Source: an uncultured bacterium (GTDB lineage: Bacteria; Verrucomicrobiota; Kiritimatiellia; CAIKKV01). Taken from it: a stretch of 6,801 bases of DNA. The notes beneath the pieces were generated by a model that ran no database searches, was not told the DNA's origin, and was given only the letters and a program-made list of their open reading frames with translations. Location: assembly GCA_903828035.1 (NCBI GenBank), contig CAIKKV010000579.1, forward strand, positions 1 to 6,801. Reading direction: 5' to 3'. Position numbers and translations under genes: made by a program. Shown here one piece after another: positions 1-6,421 of the stretch (position 1 is its first letter; the number at the start of each line of letters is the position of its first letter).

Positions 1-2
1 AT

Positions 3-1247
3 GTGACACTCCTCAAGGGCAATCTCGGCATCGGGATTATCAGCGATTACGAGGACCAGCCCCTGGTCATCACCTCCCACCTGGGCACGTATGCGATTGT
101 CACGGTCGGCAAGATCAACAACACCGAAGCGCTCATGCGGCGCGCCTTTCATGATCACTCGGCCCACATCAGCAACATGACCCTGGGCGAAATCAACCCC
201 ACCGAGCTGGTGGCCACGCTGATCAACCAGGCCAACAGCTTCGAGGCCGGCATCGTTCATGCCCAGAAGCTGATCGAGGGATCCTGCTCGCTCCTGATCC
301 TGACGCCCGACGCCATCTACGCCGGGCGCGACAAGCTGGGCCGCACGCCGGTCATCCTGGGGCGGCGGCAGGACCGGGCCAATCCGGCTTTTGCCGTGAC
401 CATGGAAACCTGCGCGTTCCCGAACCTGGATTTTGAAACCGTGCGCGACCTGGGCCCCGGCGAAGTGGTTCGCCTGACGCCCGAGGGCGCCGAGGTGCTG
501 GTGAAGCCGGGCACGAAGATGCGCATGTGCGCCTTCCTCTGGGTCTACTACGGCTATCCGGCCTCGAGCTATGAAGGCGTGAACGTGGAGGAGGCGCGCA
601 ACCGCTGCGGGGCGATGCTGGCCCGCATGGACCGCGCCGACGGGGATGAGCCCGTGGGCGATGTGGCCTGCGGGATCCCCGATTCCGGCGTGGGCCACGC
701 CCTGGGCTACGCCATGGAAAGCGGCATTCCCTACCGCCGCCCCTTCGTCAAGTACACGCCCACCTGGCCGCGCAGCTTCATGCCGCAGGACCAGGGCACC
801 CGCCAGCTGATCGCGCGCATGAAATTGATTCCGATCCGCGACCTGGTCGTCGGCCGCCGCCTCCTGTTCTGCGAGGATTCGATCGTGCGCGGCACGCAGC
901 TGCGGGACACGCTCAAGCGGCTGCGCATCTCCGGCGCCAAGGAGATTCACATGCGTCCCGCCTGCCCGCCGCTGGCCTTCGGCTGCAAGTACCTGAACTT
1001 CTCGCGCTCCAAGTCGTTGTCGGACCTGGCCGTGCGCCGGGTGGTGGCGGAGCTGGAGGGGGACCATGAGGCCCACCTGGACGAGTATACGTGCGCGGGC
1101 TCGGCCCGGTACATCGCCATGATCGAGCGCATCCGCAAATCGATGAAGCTCGATTCCCTGAAATACCAGCGGCTCGATGATCTGGTCGCCGCCATTGGCT
1201 TGCCCAAGGAAAAGCTCTGCACGCATTGCTGGAGCGGGCTGGAATAA
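3..1247 (+). CDS. purF: Amidophosphoribosyltransferase (PurF), 5' end missing
   Basis: This enzyme makes 5-phosphoribosylamine from PRPP and glutamine, the committed step of de novo purine synthesis in the cytoplasm. The 414 visible residues lack the start: the N-terminal catalytic cysteine and roughly the first 65-70 residues lie upstream, so the GTG at 3 is an internal codon. Residues 5-165 are the rest of the class II glutaminase domain (SHLGTYAIVTVGKINN at 25-40, DKLGRTPVILG at 110-120). Residues 220-300 carry the phosphoribosyltransferase core, with CGIPDSGVG at 223-231 and the PRPP loop EDSIVRGTQ at 291-299. Cys176, Cys328, Cys406 and Cys409 align by context with the four [4Fe-4S] ligands of Bacillus-type PurF. 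The wording (YTPTWPRSF, MRPACPPLAFGCKYLNF, LCTHCW) resembles Bacteroidetes-type PurF more than the E. coli enzyme. The C-terminus appears complete. The stop codon is followed by the next start after one base, suggesting cotranscription. Family assignment is secure. Confidence 0.95.
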   Translation: MTLLKGNLGIGIISDYEDQPLVITSHLGTYAIVTVGKINNTEALMRRAFHDHSAHISNMTLGEINPTELVATLINQANSFEAGIVHAQKLIEGSCSLLILTPDAIYAGRDKLGRTPVILGRRQDRANPAFAVTMETCAFPNLDFETVRDLGPGEVVRLTPEGAEVLVKPGTKMRMCAFLWVYYGYPASSYEGVNVEEARNRCGAMLARMDRADGDEPVGDVACGIPDSGVGHALGYAMESGIPYRRPFVKYTPTWPRSFMPQDQGTRQLIARMKLIPIRDLVVGRRLLFCEDSIVRGTQLRDTLKRLRISGAKEIHMRPACPPLAFGCKYLNFSRSKSLSDLAVRRVVAELEGDHEAHLDEYTCAGSARYIAMIERIRKSMKLDSLKYQRLDDLVAAIGLPKEKLCTHCWSGLE

Positions 1248-1248
1248 C

Positions 1249-2133
1249 ATGGCCCGCCCCGCCCCCCGAGATTGGCGCCAGCCGGGCGCCCTGGTCGCCT
1301 TCACGGCGAACGGGCGGCGGCTGGACGGATTTCTCAGCCGTGGCGAAAAGCGGCGGCCCGTTCTGCTGGTCCTGGTTCACGGGATGGGGGGCGACTTCTA
1401 CCACTCCGGCCTGAAGAAGGAGCTGATGGCCCGCGCCCCCTCGGCCGGTTGCGATGTGTTGAGCTTCAACAACCGGGGCAGCGGCGACGGCGTGCGCGCC
1501 GAGCGCTTTGCCGACTGCCTGGCCGACCTGGACGCCGCCCTGGCCTTTGGCCGCCGCGAGGGCTATCGCCGGTTCGTGCTGGCCGGCCACAGCACCGGCT
1601 GCCAGAAGATCGCCTATTTCCAGGGCCGGCGGCAGGATCCCGCCATCGAGGCGCTCGTGCATCTGGCGCCCGGCGACGACTATGCCATCCTCCGCCGGGA
1701 CATGGGCGGGCGGGCGCTGGCCCGACTGGCCGTCTGGGCCCGGGGCCGCGTTGCGGCGGGCCACGGGGAGGTTCCGGTCCCTTCCGGCAAGGGCGTGCCG
1801 GAGATGTGCGCCGGCTTCTCGGCCCGCCGGCTCCTGAGCATCGCCGACCCGCGCCAGAGCGAGGCCGGCCTGTTTTGCTACGACGGCCCCATGCGCCTCT
1901 TTTCGCGGCTGACCCTTCCGATGCACGTGCTGTTCGGCGATCGGGAGGAGTTTGCGTGCCTGCCTCCCGCGGAGATGGGCGATATCCTTCGCAGGAAAAC
2001 GGCTTCGACGAATTTCCGCTTTTCGCTCATTCCGGGAGCCGATCACGGGTTCCATGGAAAGGAGCGCGAAACGGCTGGCGCCGTATATGCGTTTGTCCGC
2101 TCCCTTTCGCGAAAGGGGGGGAGTCTTGGATGA
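1249..2133 (+). CDS. Alpha/beta hydrolase, possibly DUF1749-like
   Basis: A 294-residue soluble alpha/beta-hydrolase. The oxyanion strand VLVHGMGG is at 41-48. The nucleophile elbow GHSTGCQ at 113-119 places the serine at 115. FGDREEF at 229-235 supplies a probable acid (Asp231), and GADHGF at 263-268 supplies His266. The full Ser-Asp-His triad is therefore present and the protein should be active as an esterase, lipase or related hydrolase; the substrate cannot be read from sequence. The elbow and the following NRGSG turn (75-79) recall DUF1749/SidJ-like hydrolases, but this is recalled rather than searched. No signal peptide or membrane segment is seen. I chose the ATG at 1249, one base after the purF stop, over an in-frame ATG at 1177 that would overlap the conserved purF C-terminus. 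Its ribosome-binding site is weak (TGGA at 1240-1243), which fits coupling to purF. Its stop overlaps the next start (ATGA). Confidence 0.88.
   Translation: MARPAPRDWRQPGALVAFTANGRRLDGFLSRGEKRRPVLLVLVHGMGGDFYHSGLKKELMARAPSAGCDVLSFNNRGSGDGVRAERFADCLADLDAALAFGRREGYRRFVLAGHSTGCQKIAYFQGRRQDPAIEALVHLAPGDDYAILRRDMGGRALARLAVWARGRVAAGHGEVPVPSGKGVPEMCAGFSARRLLSIADPRQSEAGLFCYDGPMRLFSRLTLPMHVLFGDREEFACLPPAEMGDILRRKTASTNFRFSLIPGADHGFHGKERETAGAVYAFVRSLSRKGGSLG
2102..2117. repeat. Perfect 16-base palindrome CCCTTTCGCGAAAGGG
   Basis: The sequence CCCTTTCGCGAAAGGG equals its own reverse complement. It lies in the last codons of the hydrolase gene, and its right arm runs into the G-rich ribosome-binding site of the metallophosphoesterase gene. 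In RNA it could form a six-base-pair stem closed by CGCG. That would partly mask the ribosome-binding site until ribosomes finishing the hydrolase open it. It could equally be a DNA-binding site or chance. There is no T-run after it, so it is not a standard intrinsic terminator. Confidence 0.5.
2114..2123 (+). promoter_or_regulatory. Ribosome-binding site of the metallophosphoesterase gene
   Basis: AGGGGGGGAG ends six bases before the ATG at 2130 and is the strongest Shine-Dalgarno-like run on the plus strand here. It supports the 2130 start over the long in-frame upstream extension, which would only be a shadow of the hydrolase gene. Its 5' part overlaps the palindrome at 2102-2117. Confidence 0.7.
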
Positions 2134-3191
2134 GCAGCCCCGCTGATCCCTCGGCGTGGATACCCGCCCTGGCCATGGCCGGCTGCGGCGTCCTGATTTT
2201 TCTGGTGCTGATTAACCAGCGGCTGCTGGTGATACGGGACAGCCGGCTCAAGCTGCCCGTTCTGGGAAGCGTTTTCCTCCTGTTGACCGCGGGCAGTTTC
2301 GCGCTGGCCCTGGCGCTGCCGCTGGCCTGGCGGATCGGCATCGCGGGGCTGGTGATGGCCGCCATCGCCGCCGGGGAATGGCGGCGGATCCGCATCCGCC
2401 GCGCCTGTGCGGGGTCCCCGCCCGAGGATACGGTCTTTCACGATGTTCCCCTGATGCGGCCCGTCACCACCACGGACCTGGTGATTCACCGCTACCGCGT
2501 GACGCTTCCGGCCTGGACGGGCAAGCCCTTCCGGATCGTGCACCTGACCGATTTTCATGTCCATCCGTCCTTTGACGAAGCCTATTACCGGACGGCGCTG
2601 GACCGGGCTGAGGCCCTGCAGCCGGATTATGCGTTTTTCACGGGCGATTTCGTGACCCGCACTCATTCCATTCCGATTCTGGAGCGGGTCCTGCGGCCGA
2701 TCAGCCGGAGCGGGGATTTCGCGGTCCTGGGGAATCACGATCACTGGACGGATCCCGGGCGGATCCAGGCGCTGCTGGCGGGGAAGGGCTTCCGCCTGCT
2801 GGTGAACACCTCGGCGCGGGTGGAGCGGGAGGGCCGCATCATGCAATTCATCGGGTGCGACTACGCCGGCTACAAGGAGATCCGGATTCCGCCGTTTCCG
2901 GAGGAGCCGGGCCTGAAGCTGGTCCTGTGCCATACGCCGGACGCCATTTACGACCTGGCGCGGCTCGGGGCGGACGCCGTCTTCTCCGGCCACAATCATG
3001 CCGGGCAGGCCCGCGTGCCGTGGCTGGGCGCGCTGATCGTGCCGTCCCGGCTTGGCCGGCTCTTTGATCACGGCCACTTCGTGGTGAACGGCACGCACCT
3101 GTTCGTCAGCAGCGGGGTGGGCTCCGCCACGCCGCCCCTGCGGTTTTATTGCCAGCCCGACATCTTCGTGATCGACGTGAGCGGGGCTTAG
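2130..3191 (+). CDS. Membrane-anchored metallophosphoesterase (YkuE/YaeI type)
   Basis: A 353-residue protein with a membrane N-terminus and a calcineurin-like phosphoesterase domain. Hydrophobic stretches at about 10-28, 43-63 and 68-82 look like three membrane helices. Arg/Lys-rich segments after the first helix and after the third (WRRIRIRR) suggest that the catalytic domain faces the cytoplasm; this topology is inference. The dinuclear metal motifs are all present: DFH at 141-143, GD at 172-173, GNHD at 201-204, His268 (LCHTPD) and GHNH at 287-290. The enzyme should therefore hydrolyse a phosphomonoester or phosphodiester. Relatives include YkuE and E. coli YaeI, but the substrate is unknown. 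The order of motifs and the SGHNHAGQ box fit that family well. The start overlaps the hydrolase stop (ATGA) and has a strong ribosome-binding site. The stop overlaps that of the convergent hemolysin III gene. Acting with the hydrolase on a lipid or cell-envelope substrate is possible but unproven. Confidence 0.9.
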   Translation: MSSPADPSAWIPALAMAGCGVLIFLVLINQRLLVIRDSRLKLPVLGSVFLLLTAGSFALALALPLAWRIGIAGLVMAAIAAGEWRRIRIRRACAGSPPEDTVFHDVPLMRPVTTTDLVIHRYRVTLPAWTGKPFRIVHLTDFHVHPSFDEAYYRTALDRAEALQPDYAFFTGDFVTRTHSIPILERVLRPISRSGDFAVLGNHDHWTDPGRIQALLAGKGFRLLVNTSARVEREGRIMQFIGCDYAGYKEIRIPPFPEEPGLKLVLCHTPDAIYDLARLGADAVFSGHNHAGQARVPWLGALIVPSRLGRLFDHGHFVVNGTHLFVSSGVGSATPPLRFYCQPDIFVIDVSGA

Positions 3192-3835
3192 CGCGGGATG
3201 ACGTACAGCAGGATGCTGAAAAAGTGGCAGATGCTGGCGGCCAGCACGAAGCCGTGCCAGATGGCGTGGCCGAAGAGCAGCTGCTTCCACAGGTAGAAGA
3301 TCGTGCCCAGCGTGTACAGCAGGCCGCCCGCTCCCAGGAGGATCAAGCCGCCCGGGGGAAGGCTGGCGACCAGCGGCTTGAGGGCGATCATGACGATCCA
3401 GCCCATGGCCAGGTAGAGGCCGGTGGACAGATAGCGGAAGCGGCCGGTCCAGAACAGCTTCATCACGATGCCCGCCGCGGCGATGCCCCAGACCGCGCCG
3501 AAGAGCCCCCAGCCCCAGGGGCCCTGTAGCGTGACCAGAAGGAAGGGCGTATACGTGCCCGCGATCAGCAGGAAGATGGAGGCGTGATCCACGATTTTGA
3601 GGATTCGCTTGGCGCGCGGGTTGGGGACGGCGTGGTAGAGTGTGGAGGCCGTGTAGAGGAGCACCAGCGTGACGCCGTAGATCGTGCAGCTCGCCAGGTG
3701 CCAGCCGTCGCCGCGCAGGGAGGAATACGCAACCAGCAGGATCAGCGCAATGGCGCTCAGCGCCGCTCCCAGGCCGTGCGTGAGGCTGTTGGCCAGCTCT
3801 TCGCCGGCCGTGTAGGGTCGCGTGGAGGGTTTCAT
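3188..3835 (-). CDS. trhA: Hemolysin III family / TrhA (PAQR) membrane protein
   Basis: A 215-residue integral membrane protein, the usual length for the bacterial hemolysin III (TrhA/YqfA) branch of the PAQR superfamily. About seven hydrophobic helices can be drawn, near 20-40, 46-67, 84-103, 107-126, 134-152, 161-183 and 189-212. The predicted zinc site is complete: Ser64 and His68 in STLYH, Asp83 in VDHASIF, and His190/His194 in HAIWH, matching the SxxxH, D and HxxxH pattern of adiponectin receptors. PAQR relatives are linked to membrane-lipid homeostasis or ceramidase-like hydrolysis. The 'hemolysin' name is historical and does not establish toxin activity. The ATG at 3835 overlaps the stop of the ABC ATPase gene (ATGA) and has AAGGA four bases upstream (complement of 3840-3844), so it is the last gene of the minus-strand operon. 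A role near the transporter in membrane physiology is only suggested by position. Confidence 0.93.
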   Translation of the reverse strand: MKPSTRPYTAGEELANSLTHGLGAALSAIALILLVAYSSLRGDGWHLASCTIYGVTLVLLYTASTLYHAVPNPRAKRILKIVDHASIFLLIAGTYTPFLLVTLQGPWGWGLFGAVWGIAAAGIVMKLFWTGRFRYLSTGLYLAMGWIVMIALKPLVASLPPGGLILLGAGGLLYTLGTIFYLWKQLLFGHAIWHGFVLAASICHFFSILLYVIPR

Positions 3836-4758
3836 GGGGTCCTTGACTTTTCGAGGTAAACGGCTTCCAGCCCGTCGCCCTGCCGGACGCTGACGATACC
3901 CACCCGGGCGTCTAGCAGCTCGGTCAGCACCAGCCGGTTCACCGCCGGAGCTGTGAGCCGCTCGGCATCGAACCGGCAGCGCAGGCTCCGGCCGTCCTCC
4001 GAGAGGGTGACCTCGGCCAGGGGCAGCCGGTCGCTTAGCCGCTCCAGCGGCGGCGCGGCTCCATCCAGTTCGTACCAGAGGATCTGGCGGTTGCCGGTGA
4101 CCGACTGCAGGGGCCCCGCGTGCACCGCGCGGCCGTGTTCGACGAAAACCACGTGATCGCAGATCTTTTCGATTTCAGCCAGGTTGTGCGAGCTGATGAC
4201 CACGGTCTGCCGGTTGCGCAGGCCGGCCAGCAGCTCGCGGGCGCCCGCCACCTCGCGGGGATCCAGGCCGTTCATCGGCTCGTCGAGCAGCACGAGCGGA
4301 GGGGCGCCCAGGAACGCCTGCGCGATCATGACCCGCCGCTTCATGCCGTGCGACAGGGTGCGCGTGGGCGCGTCGAGCCGGTCGGCCAGGTGCACCCGGC
4401 CGATGGCGTCGGCGGTCTCCCGCGCCACGCGGCCGGCCGGCACGCCCTGCAGCAGGGCGTAATGCTCCATCAGCTCCCGCACGGTCGACTCGGGCGGCAT
4501 CACGGAATCCTGGGGCAGCAGGGAGAGCCGGCCGCCGTGCGTGAAGGCGTCGAACGGGCCGAGCCCCAGCACGTCGATGGCGCCGGCGTCGGACTGGATG
4601 AGGCCCGCCGCCAGCGCCATGGCGGTGGTCTTGCCCGCCCCGTTGCTTCCGATGAGGCCGCAGATGCAGCCTTCGGGGATGGCGAGGGTCAGGCCGTCCA
4701 GCGCCCGGCGGCGGCCGTAGCATTTGACGATGCCGTTCATGGCGAGGGCGATCTTCAC
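3832..4758 (-). CDS. ABC transporter ATP-binding protein
   Basis: A 308-residue ATPase subunit that would power the permease encoded just upstream. Visible motifs are Walker A GSNGAGKT (37-44), Q-loop Gln83 (LLPQDS), an ABC signature reading LSHGM (135-139) in place of the common LSGGQ, Walker B LVLLDEP (155-161) with catalytic Glu160, D-loop GLDP (164-167) and switch His191. All catalytic residues are kept. Residues from about 215 form a C-terminal extension ending in DGLEAVYLEK, typical of ATPases paired with ABC-2 exporters (DUF4162-like). I chose the GTG at 4758: it overlaps the permease stop as GTGA and has GGAGGG four bases upstream (complement of 4763-4768). The in-frame ATG at 4740 would shorten the protein by six residues. 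A longer upstream extension would only shadow the permease gene. The substrate cannot be deduced. Confidence 0.93.
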   Translation of the reverse strand: MKIALAMNGIVKCYGRRRALDGLTLAIPEGCICGLIGSNGAGKTTAMALAAGLIQSDAGAIDVLGLGPFDAFTHGGRLSLLPQDSVMPPESTVRELMEHYALLQGVPAGRVARETADAIGRVHLADRLDAPTRTLSHGMKRRVMIAQAFLGAPPLVLLDEPMNGLDPREVAGARELLAGLRNRQTVVISSHNLAEIEKICDHVVFVEHGRAVHAGPLQSVTGNRQILWYELDGAAPPLERLSDRLPLAEVTLSEDGRSLRCRFDAERLTAPAVNRLVLTELLDARVGIVSVRQGDGLEAVYLEKSRTP

Positions 4759-5657
4759 AGGTCCCTCCGGGAGAAGACGGCGAACCCGGCGGCGGTGTAG
4801 GCGGCGCCGAGGGCGAGCAGGGAGACCGTGGCCGTGGCGATGGAGGCGGGGTCGAGCCGCCAGAGATCCAGCTGGTAGCCCTGCGGCACGAGCATGAGCA
4901 CCAGGTCCCAGCCGGCGCGGAGGCCGTTGCCCGCGAAGTGCTTGGCCATGGCGGCCAGGATGCCGGTGCCGAGCCAGGCGACGAAGCCGAGGGCGTTGGC
5001 CGTGTTGGGCGAGCGCACCAGCTGCGAGAGGCCGAGGGCGAGCCCGAGGAAGGGGAGCGAGAAGATCCAGGCCTTGCCCGCCATGAGCGCCATGCCGCGC
5101 GCCGCCGCCAGGCCGTCCATCCCCTCGAGCCGGAACCGGGCCAGGCACCAGGCGCCCAGGGCGCCCAGGGCGATGGCCAGGAGCACCAGCGCCGCCTGGC
5201 CGAGCAGCTTGCCCAGCACCCAGGCGGCGCGGGAGGTGCGGAACAGGACGAACCGCGCGGAGCCGGACCACACGTCGCCCGCCACGCGCGGCGTGGCGGT
5301 CAGGAGAACGAAGAACGGCGTGTAGAAGAAGGCCAGGAAACCGTAGAGCAGGGCGATGGGCGGCATGCCCATGAGGCTTTGCGCCACGTCGCGATCGCCG
5401 ATCAGCGAGCCGATCATCTGGCGGAAGCGGGCCGATTTCCAGAGGGCGTCGGCCAGCGCGCCGGGCGTGTTTGTTCCCAGCTGGAGAAGGTCGGAGAGCT
5501 GAACCTCGAGCTTCTGGATCATCGAGACGAAGGCGTTGGTGGAGAGCAGGGCGGCGGCCAGGTACAGGAGCAGCACCACGGCGGCGCGGCGGCTGCGCAC
5601 GGCATCGGCCAGCTCGAAGCGGGTCAGGATGGCGAGATGCTGGAGAAAACGCTTCAT
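4755..5657 (-). CDS. ABC-2 type transporter permease
   Basis: A 300-residue membrane subunit that pairs with the ATPase encoded downstream. Six hydrophobic segments are visible near 25-45, 99-121, 145-172, 188-212, 219-238 and 272-295. A hydrophilic stretch at about 48-97 between the first two would be the outer domain. RVAGDVWSGSARFVLFRTSR (124-143) followed by a GK pair corresponds to the cytoplasmic coupling segment that in relatives reads roughly 'E.esGTl..ll..pvsR...lgK'. The end FSRRDL is typical of ABC-2 permeases of the NosY/ABC2_membrane_5 kind. Such systems usually export lipids, polysaccharide, peptides or drugs, or assist envelope assembly; nothing here chooses among these. The ATG at 5657 overlaps the stop of the upstream gene (ATGA) and lacks a Shine-Dalgarno run, so initiation probably depends on coupling. 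An in-frame upstream extension to 5807 only shadows the neighbouring gene. Confidence 0.88.
   Translation of the reverse strand: MKRFLQHLAILTRFELADAVRSRRAAVVLLLYLAAALLSTNAFVSMIQKLEVQLSDLLQLGTNTPGALADALWKSARFRQMIGSLIGDRDVAQSLMGMPPIALLYGFLAFFYTPFFVLLTATPRVAGDVWSGSARFVLFRTSRAAWVLGKLLGQAALVLLAIALGALGAWCLARFRLEGMDGLAAARGMALMAGKAWIFSLPFLGLALGLSQLVRSPNTANALGFVAWLGTGILAAMAKHFAGNGLRAGWDLVLMLVPQGYQLDLWRLDPASIATATVSLLALGAAYTAAGFAVFSRRDL
4763..4768 (-). promoter_or_regulatory. Ribosome-binding site for the GTG start of the ABC ATPase
   Basis: On the minus strand this reads GGAGGG, four bases before the GTG at 4758-4756. It lies inside the last codons of the permease gene. It favours the GTG over the ATG at 4740, which has no comparable purine run at the right distance. 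Confidence 0.65.
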
Positions 5658-6421
5658 GGCCGGAACGGATTGGGCCGGCCCCCGCCGAGCCGGGCCCGCG
5701 ACTCGCCGGGCTGGGGCAGTTTGTCGGCGACCTTGATCAGCGGCTTCACGACATTCGGATCCACGTAGGTCACGAGGTCGAAGGAGCCGCCGGCATCGTT
5801 CCGCCACGTGGCCGGCAATTTGCGGTCCATTTCGTCATAGGTCAGGACCATGGACTGGGTCAGATCGCTCATCAGCCGCACGCCGGTCTCGGGCGTGAAC
5901 GCCTCGCCGCTTTCCAGCTTTTCGGCCGTCTTTACGAAAAAGTCCTTCATCCGGACGTTCATGGCGGTCATGAGCACATCGAAATTGCCCATGTCCTGCG
6001 GGGTAAAACCGGTTTTGGCGGCGAAGGTGTTCCGCGCCACTTCGGTGCGCATTTTCCATGCTTCCGCGGCGGTGTCCAGGCGGGCCTGGAAGGCGGCGGA
6101 GCGTTCGGCGGGGGTTGGCTCGCGCCAGCTGTTGGTGGAGGCGGCTTCCGAGACCAGGCCGGTGGCTCCCGCCAGGAGCCGGGTTTCGCCGGCTCCGCGC
6201 TCGGGGGCGGAGGCGGGCAGGGGATCGCCGCGGCGCGGCGTGTCCATGGGCAGCATGTTCAGGAAGCTGGCCAGCTGCCGCTCCTGCGGCGGCGGCGTGC
6301 GCTCCGCCTGCTTGCGGGTGTCCAGCTCCCGGTGCAGGCGGCGCAGCTCCCCCCGCGGCTGCAGGCCGCCGATCACGAGGCCCGCCAGGAAGATCAGGGG
6401 GATCAGGATCCAATTCTTCAT
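5654..6421 (-). CDS. Uncharacterised membrane-anchored protein in the ABC operon
   Basis: I do not recognise this 255-residue protein. Residues 3-20 ([17 protein letters not shown]) form a single hydrophobic helix after MKN, best read as a signal anchor: there is no lipobox cysteine and no clear AxA cleavage site. Residues 22-42 are strongly charged and helical-looking. Residues 43-100 are rich in Pro, Gly, Ala and Ser and probably a flexible linker. Residues 104-200 look like an alpha-helical domain with many Ala, Met, Lys and Glu, including [13 protein letters not shown] (138-150). The tail from about 236 is Gly/Pro/Arg-rich. By positive charge at the start, the bulk would lie outside the cytoplasmic membrane. 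The helical region faintly recalls periplasmic Spy/CpxP-like sensors, but no diagnostic LTxxQ motif is present. The ATG at 6421 overlaps the ppiB stop (ATGA), and the stop overlaps the permease start. Position suggests an accessory to the transporter. The reading frame is convincing because of these junctions; function is unknown. Confidence 0.8.
   Translation of the reverse strand: MKNWILIPLIFLAGLVIGGLQPRGELRRLHRELDTRKQAERTPPPQERQLASFLNMLPMDTPRRGDPLPASAPERGAGETRLLAGATGLVSEAASTNSWREPTPAERSAAFQARLDTAAEAWKMRTEVARNTFAAKTGFTPQDMGNFDVLMTAMNVRMKDFFVKTAEKLESGEAFTPETGVRLMSDLTQSMVLTYDEMDRKLPATWRNDAGGSFDLVTYVDPNVVKPLIKVADKLPQPGESRARLGGGRPNPFRP

Noticed and set aside
3..5. GTG at 3 as the true start of purF
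   Set aside because: PurF needs an N-terminal cysteine and the first part of the glutaminase domain, neither of which is present downstream of this codon; the gene starts before the window.
1177..1248. In-frame ATG at 1177 as the hydrolase start
   Set aside because: It would overlap the conserved CTHC end of purF by 71 bases and add 24 residues that match no hydrolase fold element; the ATG at 1249 fits better.
913..2055. Long minus-strand open frame of 380 codons opposite purF and the hydrolase gene
   Set aside because: It has no recognisable motif, is rich in Arg, Ala, Gly and Pro, and lies opposite two genes with clear conserved domains; it is a by-product of high GC content.
2043..3290. 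Minus-strand open frame of 415 codons opposite the metallophosphoesterase gene
   Set aside because: Low-complexity composition and no domain, fully antisense to a gene with all five metal-binding motifs.
3188..3835. Hemolysin III as a toxin or virulence gene
   Set aside because: The family name is historical; the sequence shows a seven-helix PAQR protein with a zinc site, and there is no secretion or toxin context.
5152..5169. Tandem repeat GCGCCCAGG, two copies plus a partial third
   Set aside because: It encodes a Leu-Gly-Ala run in a membrane helix of the permease, so codon and residue bias explain it.
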